Notes: a model not told the origin generated them from the letters alone. A stretch of DNA of 64,000 bases from Pyrinomonadaceae bacterium (GCA_030841085.1 JAVEDP010000022.1:310001-374000), one strand, 5' to 3'. Counted from the stretch's first letter, positions 25,749 through 34,137 are shown. Translations and numbers: made by a program.

Positions 25749-25814
25749 AAAAAAAGGACAGGCACGAATGCCTGTCCTTAAATCAAAACCAGGACAGGCA
25801 GGAATGCCTGTCCT
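25749..25814 (-). terminator. Double GGACAGGCA hairpin terminator for the S41 peptidase gene
   Basis: Read on the minus strand, hairpin 25791-25814 (10-bp stem) lies 5 nt after the S41 stop; a second hairpin at 25754-25779 (11-bp stem) is followed by a run of eight T residues. The second is a textbook intrinsic terminator. Both belong to the repeat family seen at 5450. Confidence 0.8.
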
Positions 25815-25819
25815 ACTTT

Positions 25820-27520
25820 TTAGCCACGGGCGCGGGCGCGCCTGGCAGCGAGAGCAAGTTCACGCGCTTTCGGCATGGCCGCGACGGCATGCGCGATTTG
25901 CGGATCGCTGTCGTTGAAGACCTGCAGCGCAGCGATCGAACCGAACGCTGCGGTAGTCAACTCAAAACGCAGTTGACGCTCGACGAATGAACGGCCTCGA
26001 TCCAGTTGTTCCGGAGTCACCTTAAGGATGGGCTTGCTCGCAACATACTGCTTGAATTGTTTGAAGAGAGCATCCGTCACCGGATAATCAGTTGGCAGTA
26101 AGTCGTGCTCAAACTGGATTGCGCGTTGCACTTTGTAGTTTTCAAAACCAGCGACGCGGCCCATCGCGAGATCAAGTGCGAAAGCGAAAATCGCATCGCT
26201 TAGTCGCGCTTCCGCCGCGGTAATCTTGCCCGGTTTCACCATTTCATCAGGAGAAATTCCGCCGCCGCCGTAGACTGCGCGGCCGGTATCTGTGTGGCTC
26301 TCGACGCCGGTTGGCAATACTGGTTCTTTGTGCGCGGCCACACCGCCGTGAGTGTAGTAATCGTAGACGCCGCTATTCGAATAATCGCGTTGGATCAGAC
26401 GGCCTGAAGGCGTGTAATACTTCGCCACCGTTAACAGCAGTGCCGAGTCGTATTCAAGTAGGATTGGAAGTTGGACCAGGCCCTTGCCAAAGGTGTTCTC
26501 GCCGACAATCAAGGCGCGATCGTGATCCTGCAGAGCGCCGGCAACGATCTCGGCGGCCGAAGCAGTGTCGCCGTTTACCAGGACAACCAGCGGCGTTTGA
26601 TCCGGAACATCGTTAACGGCGCGGAACGGTTCAGAGCTTCCCTTGATTCGTCCTTCTTGCCTCACAATTAATTGATCGCGTTGCAGGAATGTGTTGGCAA
26701 CGCGCACGGCTTGAATCAGCAGGCCCCCACGATTTCCGCGCAGGTCGAGCACCAGCATGTTCATGCCTTTCGAGTGCAGGCTTTCCAGCGCGGCTGAAAA
26801 CTCGTCGGCCGTCGTTAGATTAAAGCCGCCGGTCATCGCGACATAACCGACGCCGGGCTTGATCATGTACGCCTGCGGAATCGACGGCAGCGACACAGCG
26901 TCGCGAGTAATCGTCACCGTTTCAGTTTTCCCTGTCGCTGGATGCTCGACGGTAACTTTGACGACCGTGCCGCGGTCTCCAAGCAGAAATTTTCTGACTT
27001 CGGGAAACGTTTTGCCTTTCATCGACTGATCGTCTACGGCCACGATGCGATCGCCAAAACGCAAACCTGCACGGTAAGCCGGGGCGTCTTCAAAAGTAGC
27101 GCGAATGTAGGTATTAACATCGTCGCCCTGGCGCAGGTCACCAATCGTAGCGCCTATACCAAAGTATTCTGAGCGTTGTTCAGTCCTGAAGGCGGCGTAG
27201 TCAACTGCATCAAAATAAGTTGAATGCGGATCGAGCACATTGAGCATGCCGCTGATTGACGACTTGAATACCGCGTTGTAATCAAGTTTCTTTCCATCGA
27301 TGTAGTTGTCCTGGATTACTGAGAGCGCTTCCGAGAGATCGCTTTTTACGAGGGCAGCGCTAACCGGAGCGCGCGACGTCGAGGCTTTGGCCAGCGAACC
27401 TTCCGTCGCAGCAGCCGGCTGGCGGCGCGTCGCTCCCGTCTGTTGCGAGAAAACATTCGCAGCCATGCAAATAGCCAAAATAAGGATTGCCACGCCCGGC
27501 AGGTAAAATCTTGTTCTCAC
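25820..27520 (-). CDS. Secreted C-terminal processing peptidase (S41, CtpA-type)
   Basis: 566 residues. An N-terminal signal sequence (GVAILILAICMAANVFSQ) exports it. Then a helical pre-domain, a PDZ domain (about 117-205, with AYRAGLRFGDRIVAVD) and the tail-specific protease domain: FGKG with Lys346 and TASAAE with Ser321 make the Ser-Lys dyad, in the order NGDTASAAEIVAGAL ... IVGENTFGKG. Such proteases act in the periplasm on C-termini of exported or outer-membrane proteins. The C-terminal 150 residues are helical and end Arg/Ala-rich. Single gene with its own terminator. Confidence 0.9.
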   Translation of the reverse strand: MRTRFYLPGVAILILAICMAANVFSQQTGATRRQPAAATEGSLAKASTSRAPVSAALVKSDLSEALSVIQDNYIDGKKLDYNAVFKSSISGMLNVLDPHSTYFDAVDYAAFRTEQRSEYFGIGATIGDLRQGDDVNTYIRATFEDAPAYRAGLRFGDRIVAVDDQSMKGKTFPEVRKFLLGDRGTVVKVTVEHPATGKTETVTITRDAVSLPSIPQAYMIKPGVGYVAMTGGFNLTTADEFSAALESLHSKGMNMLVLDLRGNRGGLLIQAVRVANTFLQRDQLIVRQEGRIKGSSEPFRAVNDVPDQTPLVVLVNGDTASAAEIVAGALQDHDRALIVGENTFGKGLVQLPILLEYDSALLLTVAKYYTPSGRLIQRDYSNSGVYDYYTHGGVAAHKEPVLPTGVESHTDTGRAVYGGGGISPDEMVKPGKITAAEARLSDAIFAFALDLAMGRVAGFENYKVQRAIQFEHDLLPTDYPVTDALFKQFKQYVASKPILKVTPEQLDRGRSFVERQLRFELTTAAFGSIAALQVFNDSDPQIAHAVAAMPKARELALAARRARARG

Positions 27521-27745
27521 AAAAGCCTCCTAAAAACCCTGTAGATCGCCCGATAATTGAAAGCCGCTGTCCGCAACAGCGAAAAGCGGGTTGCCAGAAT
27601 AACATGAAGATCCTGAGTAAATGAACTTGCGGTTGTGACTAAATCAGGATCGCGGAAAGTGGGCAAAAGCTTCCGTAAATTCAGCGACCGGTGCCAGGGG
27701 TTTAGTGGTTTGCCAATTGGAAAAAGTTGCCCTCGGAAGTCCGGT

Positions 27746-27772
27746 TTGATGTAAAGCTTTGGGCACTATAAA
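27746..27772 (+). promoter_or_regulatory. Possible sigma-70-like promoter for the M20 gene
   Basis: TTGATG (27746-27751) and TATAAA (27767-27772) are 15 nt apart, about 60 nt before the M20 start. The spacing is shorter than ideal, so this is tentative. The rest of the 313-nt gap 27521-27833 shows nothing else I can name. Confidence 0.25.
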
Positions 27773-27833
27773 CTGCTAAGCCCGAAATTGAACTTTTCCC
27801 TGTAACTACATTATTCCACCGGAGGAAGCCTGC

Positions 27834-29219
27834 ATGGCGAGCGCCCTAGATCGCAACGAACTCTATTCATTTGCCAAAAGTCATCGTAAGGAATACGAAA
27901 CGCTGCTCAAGACTTTTGTTGAAACTCCGACCGTATCTTCGGATCCCGCGCACGCTGAAGACATTCGCGCCGGAGTGGATCTGACGGTCGATACGTTACG
28001 GCAGTTCGGCGCAAAGGTGGATGTCTACCAGGCCGACCGCGGCAACCCGACCGTTCATGCGGTGTTTGCTTCAGCGAAAAACGCGCCCACGGTAACCGTC
28101 TACAACCACATGGATGTGCAGCCGGCGTCGAAGGAAACTGAGCCCTGGGACACCGAACCGTTTGTTATGACGAACAAGGGCGACAGCTACTTTGGACGCG
28201 GAACGACTGACGATAAGGGCCCGGCGCTGGCAGCGCTGTATGGCGCGCGCGCGGCGCAAGAGGCAGGCGTGCCAATCAATATTCGTTTTCTTTGGGAGTT
28301 TGAAGAGGAAATTGGTTCGCCGAATTTCGAGAAGATCATTTCCAAAAACGCACGCGCCTTGCAAACGGATTCGGTCGTCGTTTCCGACACCGTCTGGGTC
28401 TCGCGAAACCGGCCGGCAAGTTCGGCCGGCCTGCGCGGCTTGTTGGGATTTATTCTCACGCTCGAAACCGGAGCGACCGATACGCATTCGGGTGAAACGG
28501 GCGGCGCCTCGCGCAATCCCATTGCCGAGTTAATGCGCCTGGTTTGCGATCTCTACGATCCGGTTACAGGGAAAATCAAGTTCAAAGGTTTCTACGACGA
28601 CGTGATCCCGCCGACAAAAAGCGAGCTGAACGATTGGGTCAACTCCGGATTTACAGTCAAGGGTTTCAAGAAAGCACATCATTTGAAACTGATGCGCAGC
28701 GACGATCAGCTCGAAGTGATGAAACGTATCTGGGGCATGCCCACGATGGAAATTCACGGAGTGGTTGGCGGCTACCAGGGCCCGGGTGTGAAATCGATTG
28801 TGCCGCCGCGCGCCGAAGTTAAAGCTTCGTTCCGTCTGGTGCCCGGTCAGGATCCGGAAAAGATCAAGAAGCAGTTGCTGGCGGCGATTAAGGAAAAAAA
28901 TCCGGACGTGAAGATCCAGTTTGAATCAGCGGCGCCGGCGTTTCGTACCGTGCTGACTGGTCCATTGCCTCAAGCGCTAAAGCGGGCGATCAAGTTTGCT
29001 TTCGGGCGCGAGGCAGTCTTTGTGCGCGATGGCGGAACTATTGGAGCAATGACGAGTATCGAAAAAGTATTGCAGTGTCCGGTCCTGTTCCTGGGGCTAT
29101 CACTTCCAGAGCACGGTTATCACGCGCCGAACGAAAACTTTGATTGGCAGCAAGCGTCAGGTGGCATGGTTGCGTTTGCGAAATACTTTGAAGAGATTGC
29201 GAACCTGCCGAAGGAATGA
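27834..29219 (+). CDS. M20-family metallopeptidase (dipeptidase)
   Basis: 461 residues, cytoplasmic (no signal). TVYNHMDVQPAS with the first metal-binding His-x-Asp (about 90), FGRGTTDDKGPALA (about 121-134; bridging Asp) and FEEEIGSPNFE (about 154; catalytic Glu) followed by GLSLPEHGYHAPNE near the C-terminus (last His ligand) are the complete M20 set. It hydrolyses dipeptides or acylated amino acids using two zinc ions. GGAGGAAG precedes the ATG. The gene ends one base before a large nested palindrome. Confidence 0.9.
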   Translation: MASALDRNELYSFAKSHRKEYETLLKTFVETPTVSSDPAHAEDIRAGVDLTVDTLRQFGAKVDVYQADRGNPTVHAVFASAKNAPTVTVYNHMDVQPASKETEPWDTEPFVMTNKGDSYFGRGTTDDKGPALAALYGARAAQEAGVPINIRFLWEFEEEIGSPNFEKIISKNARALQTDSVVVSDTVWVSRNRPASSAGLRGLLGFILTLETGATDTHSGETGGASRNPIAELMRLVCDLYDPVTGKIKFKGFYDDVIPPTKSELNDWVNSGFTVKGFKKAHHLKLMRSDDQLEVMKRIWGMPTMEIHGVVGGYQGPGVKSIVPPRAEVKASFRLVPGQDPEKIKKQLLAAIKEKNPDVKIQFESAAPAFRTVLTGPLPQALKRAIKFAFGREAVFVRDGGTIGAMTSIEKVLQCPVLFLGLSLPEHGYHAPNENFDWQQASGGMVAFAKYFEEIANLPKE

Positions 29220-29220
29220 T

Positions 29221-29538
29221 TAGCCGCGGATGGACGCGGATAAAACGCGGATCTGAATAAGACAGTAAGAAGTGATTTCCAGCCTGCGGAGCAGGCGATA
29301 GCGTAAAGCCTGGGGTGAAGCGCAGCGTAACCCCAGGTTAGTAATGCGAAGATGACGCCAGCCCGCGGACCGGGCGACAGCTTGCCCGTTATTGGTGCTG
29401 TCGCCCGCTCCGCGGGCTCTGGTTTTTTGTTCAATGGGTACCTGGGGTTCCGCTACGCTTCACCCCAGGCTTTACGCTATCGCCTGCTCCGCAGGCTGGG
29501 TTCAGATCCGTTTTCTATTCGCGTAAATCCGCGGCGAA
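29221..29538. repeat. Three-level nested palindrome (Russian-doll repeat)
   Basis: The gap 29220-29545 is entirely repeats. Outer pair: 29221-29256 (TAGCCGCGGATGGACGCGG...) with 29501-29538. Middle pair: 29280-29337 (CCTGCGGAGCAGGCGATAGC, then AAAGCCTGGGGTGAAGCG) with 29441-29498. Inner pair: 29358-29380 (CCAGCCCGCGGACCGGGCG) with 29398-29422. All three pairs are centred on about 29390. Confidence 0.85.
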
Positions 29539-29545
29539 ATAATTC

Positions 29546-30016
29546 TTAAATCACACAAGCCATTCGCTCTTCATTCAACGCCATAAATCCCAGCTTTTCA
29601 TAAAAGCGACGCGCTTCCGGATTTTCCAGGTGCACCGCCACATCGATTCGCGTCACTGCCTCTTTTCGCAGTTGCGCTTTTAGTTGTTCCAGCAGCGCCG
29701 TGCCGATGCCGCCACCGCGACGATCCGCTTTTACTGACACGTCATCGAGCTTTGCCACCACCGCGCCCATCGACGTCGAGATTGCGTAACAAACTACGCA
29801 GACTGCCGCAGCGCCTTTTTCGTCGTAGGCGATCCAGACGAAACCGAGTTCCGGCTGTTCCAGAAAGAGATCGAGCGCGTCGTTGAGTCCCTGGAAGCCG
29901 CGATCGCCATACGCGGCGCTGCTTGCGAGGTAATGTTCGTCTTCGCGCAGAAAGACGCGCAGCATTTCAAAAGCGTCAGCGACGTCAGCGGCGGTCATCT
30001 TGCGACAAGTGATCAA
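29546..30016 (-). CDS. GNAT-family N-acetyltransferase
   Basis: 156 residues. VKADRRGGGIGTALLEQLK (about 95-113) carries the acetyl-CoA-binding R/Q-x-x-G-x-G/A signature, preceded by a strand with KLDDVSV and followed by IDVAVHLENPEARRFYEKLGF, the C-terminal GNAT pattern. It acetylates an amine with acetyl-CoA in the cytoplasm; the acceptor is unknown. It starts at the ATG MITCRKMTAADVADAF. Single gene converging on the M20 gene across the nested palindrome. Confidence 0.85.
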   Translation of the reverse strand: MITCRKMTAADVADAFEMLRVFLREDEHYLASSAAYGDRGFQGLNDALDLFLEQPELGFVWIAYDEKGAAAVCVVCYAISTSMGAVVAKLDDVSVKADRRGGGIGTALLEQLKAQLRKEAVTRIDVAVHLENPEARRFYEKLGFMALNEERMACVI

Positions 30017-30149
30017 GCAACACTCCTCTCGTCATTCACATCGGTCAAGGCGCGCCTTGAGCTGAAAAATCTTTTGCAACGTGGATTGTAACAAGAGCCG
30101 TTAGACCGCAAAAGGGCACCGTCGCTGATTGCCGAAGTTCATAAAATGC

Positions 30150-30177
30150 AAAAGCGGGCCACTCGAAAGCGGCCCGC
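30150..30177 (-). terminator. Intrinsic terminator of the ferredoxin gene
   Basis: On the minus strand GCGGGCC (30171-30177) pairs with GGCCCGC (30154-30160) and is followed by TTTTGCATTTT, 27 nt after the ferredoxin stop. Confidence 0.7.
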
Positions 30178-30203
30178 CCTTATTAGTTCTCTTGAATAGC
30201 TTG

Positions 30204-30503
30204 CTACTCTTCCGGACCGGCGCAAGTTGGCCCGTGCAGCGCCGGTATTTTTTGGCTGATGACGGGATAATTTGGAGCTTCGTCAATATTGATCTGCGTC
30301 CAATGAGCATAATTTTCAGGAACGTTAGTGTCTGCGAAGATTGCCTCGACCGGACATTCAGGAACGCAGGCATCGCAATCGATACAAGTGTCGGCGTTGA
30401 TGTAAAGTCGATCGGTGAGTTCATGAAAAGCTTCCACCGGACAGACAGCTGCGCAGTCGGTATATTTGCAATCCACACATAACTCAACAACTACATAGGT
30501 CAT
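30204..30503 (-). CDS. Ferredoxin with two Fe-S cluster motifs (FdxA-like)
   Basis: 99 residues from the ATG at 30503. The N-terminal half has CVDCKYTDCAAVCPVEAF and CIDCDACVPECPVEAI, two cysteine clusters of which the second is a complete CxxCxxCxxxCP 4Fe-4S motif; the first (C-x2-C-x4-C-x3-CP) resembles the 3Fe-4S/4Fe-4S site of FdxA-type seven-iron ferredoxins. The C-terminal 40 residues (ENYAHWTQINIDEAPNYPVI) are the usual FdxA extension. It is a soluble electron carrier. The longer frame to 30566 is not supported. It could supply electrons to oxygenases such as the Rieske enzyme, but nothing shows it. Confidence 0.9.
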   Translation of the reverse strand: MTYVVVELCVDCKYTDCAAVCPVEAFHELTDRLYINADTCIDCDACVPECPVEAIFADTNVPENYAHWTQINIDEAPNYPVISQKIPALHGPTCAGPEE

Positions 30504-30598
30504 TGGCGCAATAAGCTCCTTTTCGAATGATGGCAAATAGTCAGGCAGCAGGTAGTGGAATGTCAACAGAAAAAATGCAACTCGTGAATCGTCTACGA

Positions 30599-30634
30599 AG
30601 TGAACAGTTAAACAGCAAACAGTGAACAGCAGGA
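30599..30634 (+). repeat. 7-nt repeat array (AGTGAAC / AGCAAAC units)
   Basis: Units AGTGAAC, AGTTAAAC (8 nt), AGCAAAC, AGTGAAC and AGCAGGA follow one another in the gap upstream of the ferredoxin gene. Confidence 0.7.
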
Positions 30635-30730
30635 GGTATGCGCAGATTACGCAGAGGAGAGAGATGCTGTGGGCAATTGCCGCGGAGCCGAAGTTACCAG
30701 CGTGTTAGACAAAAGCAGCACACGCTCTAT

Positions 30731-30765
30731 TAACGATTCACAATTCACGATTTACGATTCAGGAG
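30731..30765 (+). repeat. 7-nt repeat array (TCACGAT / TTACGAT units)
   Basis: Five units TAACGAT, TCACAAT, TCACGAT, TTACGAT and TCAGGAG end 5 nt before the stop of the DUF2807 gene. The same unit type recurs at 52402, 52540 and 56323. Confidence 0.75.
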
Positions 30766-30770
30766 TTGGC

Positions 30771-31445
30771 TCAACTTGCTTCTGCTTCTTTTTTCTCGAC
30801 GCTGCCTGGGCCATGGACCGTCTTATTCAATACCGGATCGCCGCGGTAGGTTACGTGCGATGGTCCAGAGACAGTTACATCCAATTGCTCAGCAACGTTC
30901 ACGTCGACGCGCGCTACGCCTTTCGCCTCAACCACACCGCGTGTTGCCCGCAGTTTATGCGCGTCGATCTTGCCCGTGCCGTTGCTATCAATATCAATAA
31001 GCTTTGTTTCTCCGCTCACCTTGATGTTAGCGGCGCCGTCGGTATCAATCTCGAACTTCTCACCTTTTACGTCGGCGATGTCGAACTTGCCGGCGCCATC
31101 GACTGAGATGTGCTGGAGTTCGGGCAGTGAAATTGTGATTTTGATGGGATCGTTAACCGAGAAGCTGCGATTGCTATCGATGTGCAGCACATTGTTGGAA
31201 ACTTCGGTGGTGATAAATTGCAGCAAGTTGTCGTCGCCCTCTACTTCGATGCTTTGGGATTTTTGGCAAACAATGTCGATGTCGAAAGACCCATCGGTGG
31301 AGATGGAGTTAAACGATGCAACCTCGCGCTTCTGTTTCAGGCGCACGCCGGAGCCCTTGATGCCGTGAACTTGAAAATGACAGCCGGCAAACAATGTAAC
31401 CAGCGCCAACAGCAAATACGTTTTTCGATTGGTGAAAATGTGCAT
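30771..31445 (-). CDS. DUF2807 (GIN-type, head-of-adhesin-like) lipoprotein
   Basis: 224 residues. The N-terminus LLLALVTLFAGCHFQ has a lipobox ending FAGC, so it is probably a lipoprotein. The mature part is a right-handed beta-helix-like chain with repeating short strands (GSGVRLKQKREVASFNSIS, then IDIDSNGTGKID, VEAKGVARVDVN), typical of the DUF2807 family that caps auto-transporter-like surface proteins. The C-terminus ends VEKKEAEAS. Role at the cell surface is presumed. The region after its stop contains a heptamer array. Confidence 0.8.
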   Translation of the reverse strand: MHIFTNRKTYLLLALVTLFAGCHFQVHGIKGSGVRLKQKREVASFNSISTDGSFDIDIVCQKSQSIEVEGDDNLLQFITTEVSNNVLHIDSNRSFSVNDPIKITISLPELQHISVDGAGKFDIADVKGEKFEIDTDGAANIKVSGETKLIDIDSNGTGKIDAHKLRATRGVVEAKGVARVDVNVAEQLDVTVSGPSHVTYRGDPVLNKTVHGPGSVEKKEAEAS

Positions 31446-31483
31446 GATGTTTTGAGTTACCTCATTCCCTCTCGCAGACTCTG

Positions 31484-31951
31484 TTAACGCGGCGGTTCTT
31501 TACGCGCATACTCGAGCGTCCGCGTTGTATTCTCCGTCACGCTCGGCATCGCTTCCGCTAACCCGCGCGCCTGAGGGACGGAGGCAGGATGCAACTCATG
31601 GGGCATTGTGGATGGTTGCGGCAGCGATGCTTTTTTGGGCGCCGGGTTGCTAATAAGTTTTGACAACTGTCTGACCAAAAAGAATTCTATGATGGAGACA
31701 ATGAAGAACGTGAAAAACATGAACATGCCGACCACGTCTTCACCCAGCGCCGCATCTCTTTTTAAAGTGAGCGCACCGCTCAGCATGATGCCCAAGCCGG
31801 CTATGCCGATAATCGTGATTGCTAACAAAAATGCAACGATGGCGCCGGTCTTTACTGTTGTTTCGATGGGCTGCTCTTTCAAGCTCGCGCCGCAGCGATT
31901 GCAAAAGCTCAAACCCGGCGTGATCGTAGTGCCACAACTGGAACAGAACAT
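31484..31951 (-). CDS. Zinc-ribbon membrane protein
   Basis: 155 residues. The N-terminal MFCSSCGTTITPGLSFCNRCGASL is a zinc-ribbon (two CxxC), then two hydrophobic segments (about 34-57 and 73-95: VAFLLAITIIGIAGLGIMLSG and MFMFFTFFIVSIIEFFLV) and a hydrophilic C-terminus with Pro/Arg. The architecture is common in Acidobacteria; the function is unknown. It lies upstream of the DUF2807 gene on the same strand with a 38-nt gap, so the two may be cotranscribed. Confidence 0.7.
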   Translation of the reverse strand: MFCSSCGTTITPGLSFCNRCGASLKEQPIETTVKTGAIVAFLLAITIIGIAGLGIMLSGALTLKRDAALGEDVVGMFMFFTFFIVSIIEFFLVRQLSKLISNPAPKKASLPQPSTMPHELHPASVPQARGLAEAMPSVTENTTRTLEYARKEPPR

Positions 31952-32175
31952 AAACCGTCCTTCCTGCGAATCATGAAGAGAGTTTCTCCGCTAAGAGAAA
32001 CGGTCGCCGCAGCCGGTAAGTTTCAGATTTTACCCCATTTTAGTTGGCGTCATGCCCATTGTTAGCCAAACTCAGCGCTGGCCCCGCAGCCTATCCCAGA
32101 ATTAGCGCACAGGGAAAGTGTAGGAGCAGCCCATCGACTTTGTCCTTTACTGCGCGCGAATTACAATTTCAGGCG

Positions 32176-33030
32176 ATGGCTTTGATACGAAATATTTCCG
32201 ATACGGCCTTGCTCGGAGCGATTTACCGCGCGCGTGAATCCGAACGCGCTGACCCGCTTTTCCGCGATCCGTTTGCGCGCCGCCTTGCCGGTGAGCGTGG
32301 CGAACAGATCGCCCGCTCGCTGGCCTTCAGCGAGAAGAACGCCTGGGCCTGGTTTACCCGCACATATCTTTTCGATCAGCTAATCAACCAACGAATTGCC
32401 GCGGGTTGCGATCTTGTAATCAATCTCGCCGCGGGCCTCGATGCGCGCCCTTATCGAATGGCACTGCCGGCTTCCTTGAAGTGGGTTGAAGTCGATTTGG
32501 CGGAGATAACCGATTACAAGGAAGAATTATTAAAGGACGAGCAGCCGCGTTGTGAGTTGGAGCGCGTGCGACTTGATCTTGCGGACGTGGCCGCGCGGCG
32601 GGCCCTGTTTAGCCGGCTCGGCGCCGCGCATCAAGCGCTGGTTATCAGCGAGGGGTTGATAATTTATTTGACGAGCGAAGAAGTGGGCGGACTTGCAGAA
32701 GACCTTGCGCGCCAGTCGTCGTTCAAGTACTGGCTGCTCGACCTGGCCTCGCCAGGATTGCTCAAGATGATGCAGAAGAAAATGGGCCAACCGCTGGCTC
32801 AGGCGTCGGCACCGCTGAAATTTGCGCCGCCCCAAGGTCCGGAGTTTTTCAAAGTGCACGGTTGGCGCACGCGTGAGGTGCGTTCAATGTTCCGTACGGC
32901 CGGCAGTTTGAAACGTCTGCCACTCATGTTAAGTTTCTTTTATCGCCTGCAAAAGTCCGACGCGTTCCAGGCCAATCGTCCCTGGAGCGGCGCCTGCTTG
33001 CTCGAAAATGTCTCAACCGCCAACAACTAA
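32176..33030 (+). CDS. SAM-dependent methyltransferase, leucine carboxyl methyltransferase (PPM) type
   Basis: 284 residues from the ATG at 32176 (MALIRNISDTALLGAIYRA); a longer frame from 32044 covers unrelated sequence. DLVINLAAGLDARPYRM (about 77-93) is the diagnostic motif of the LCMT/PPM-type class I family (TIGR00027-like), with VEVDLAEI (about 103) as the acidic loop binding the SAM ribose and ALVISEGLIIYLTSEEV (about 155) as the post-motif. These bacterial enzymes methylate small-molecule carboxyls or hydroxyls; the substrate is not predicted. The next gene begins 14 nt downstream. Confidence 0.8.
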   Translation: MALIRNISDTALLGAIYRARESERADPLFRDPFARRLAGERGEQIARSLAFSEKNAWAWFTRTYLFDQLINQRIAAGCDLVINLAAGLDARPYRMALPASLKWVEVDLAEITDYKEELLKDEQPRCELERVRLDLADVAARRALFSRLGAAHQALVISEGLIIYLTSEEVGGLAEDLARQSSFKYWLLDLASPGLLKMMQKKMGQPLAQASAPLKFAPPQGPEFFKVHGWRTREVRSMFRTAGSLKRLPLMLSFFYRLQKSDAFQANRPWSGACLLENVSTANN

Positions 33031-33044
33031 TAATTGACTGTTTT

Positions 33045-34043
33045 ATGACGCTGATAATCGTACTCGTTCGCATCGCTCTCACTGTAGTGTTCAGCCTGGC
33101 TGGAATCACCAAGCTAATGGATCAGGCCGGCACGCGCGAGGCCGTGAAGAATTTCGGTGCGCCTGAAGGCGCTGCGCCTGCTGTCGCTCTTATCCTTCCT
33201 TTCGTCGAACTGGCAATTGCGATCGGTTTGCTTTTTAGTACGACCGCGGCGCTTAGTTCAATCAGCGGGCTCGTGCTGCTCGGCGTATTTATTGTGGCGA
33301 TTAGTGTGAACCTGGCTCGTGGCCAAACGCATGATTGCCATTGCTTTGGCCAACTTTATTCGCGGCCGCTTGGATGGCCCACGCTGGCGCGCAATATCAT
33401 TTTCGCGCTGGGCGCCGCGTTCGTTTTCTGGCAAGCAACACTTAACGCGAGTCCGGATATTGTTTCTACTCTGGCGACGCTGAGTGCCACCGGCTGGACG
33501 TTGCTGGCATTAGCTGTGGCGATCATTGTGGCGGTGTTCCTTTATTTCCAGCAGCGCCATCGCAAAGCACTTGCAGCCAGGGTTGGGCCCGAGGGCCTGC
33601 CAATCGATACCATCGCACCCGACTTTGAATTGCCTGCCTATCATGGCGGGACGGAATCGCTGAGGTCGTTACTCGAACATGGCAAACCTTTATTGCTGCT
33701 TTTCACCAGCCCGCACTGCGGACCGTGCATTGTGATCTTCAAGGAAGTCAAAGAATGGCAGGAGGCGCATAAGGATCAACTGACAATCGCGGTAATTACC
33801 CGCGGCACAATCAAGGACAACTTTGTGAACGTGGCCCGCAACAGCTTGGGCGAAGTGCTTTTACAAAAGGAACGAGAGGTTGGCGAAAAATACGGCGGGC
33901 TCGCCACGCCGACCGGAGTAGTTGTTAGTGCTGATGGTCGTATCGCCAGCCGTATGGCCGCCGGCGGTGACGAGATACGCGATCTCTTGAGAAATGTGCT
34001 GGGCAATTCAAATGGCGGACCGGGAACGGCGGAAGGCGAGTAA
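33045..34043 (+). CDS. MauE-like DoxX membrane domain fused to a TlpA/thioredoxin-like domain
   Basis: 332 residues. The first 150 are four membrane helices of the MauE/DoxX-type with the marker HDCHCFGQL (about 95-103, paired cysteines) and the helix LILPFVELAIAIGLL. The second part (about 185-330) is a peroxiredoxin/TlpA-like thioredoxin fold: DTIAPDFELP, LLLLFTSPHCGPCIVIFKEV with redox CGPC, and ATPTGVVVSADG. MauE is known to help form disulfides in methylamine dehydrogenase; here the membrane oxidase and thioredoxin are one chain. Likely a disulfide or reductant relay across the inner membrane. The stop lies in a heptamer array. Confidence 0.8.
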   Translation: MTLIIVLVRIALTVVFSLAGITKLMDQAGTREAVKNFGAPEGAAPAVALILPFVELAIAIGLLFSTTAALSSISGLVLLGVFIVAISVNLARGQTHDCHCFGQLYSRPLGWPTLARNIIFALGAAFVFWQATLNASPDIVSTLATLSATGWTLLALAVAIIVAVFLYFQQRHRKALAARVGPEGLPIDTIAPDFELPAYHGGTESLRSLLEHGKPLLLLFTSPHCGPCIVIFKEVKEWQEAHKDQLTIAVITRGTIKDNFVNVARNSLGEVLLQKEREVGEKYGGLATPTGVVVSADGRIASRMAAGGDEIRDLLRNVLGNSNGGPGTAEGE

Positions 34044-34129
34044 GCAGTAGGCAGAAAGCAGTAGGCAGAAAGCAAATTCGATTCAAAATTCAAGATTTTA
34101 GTTTCACGATTCAAGGTTCAAGTTCACGG
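34039..34129 (+). repeat. Thirteen-unit 7-nt repeat array
   Basis: Thirteen consecutive 7-nt units: first AGTAAGC, AGTAGGC and AGAAAGC types, then ATTCAAA, ATTCAAG, TTTCACG and GTTCAAG types. The phase is unbroken for 91 nt. The first unit contains the TAA stop of the MauE-thioredoxin gene and the last ends just before the DinB gene. Confidence 0.85.
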
Positions 34130-34137
34130 AGAAACAT

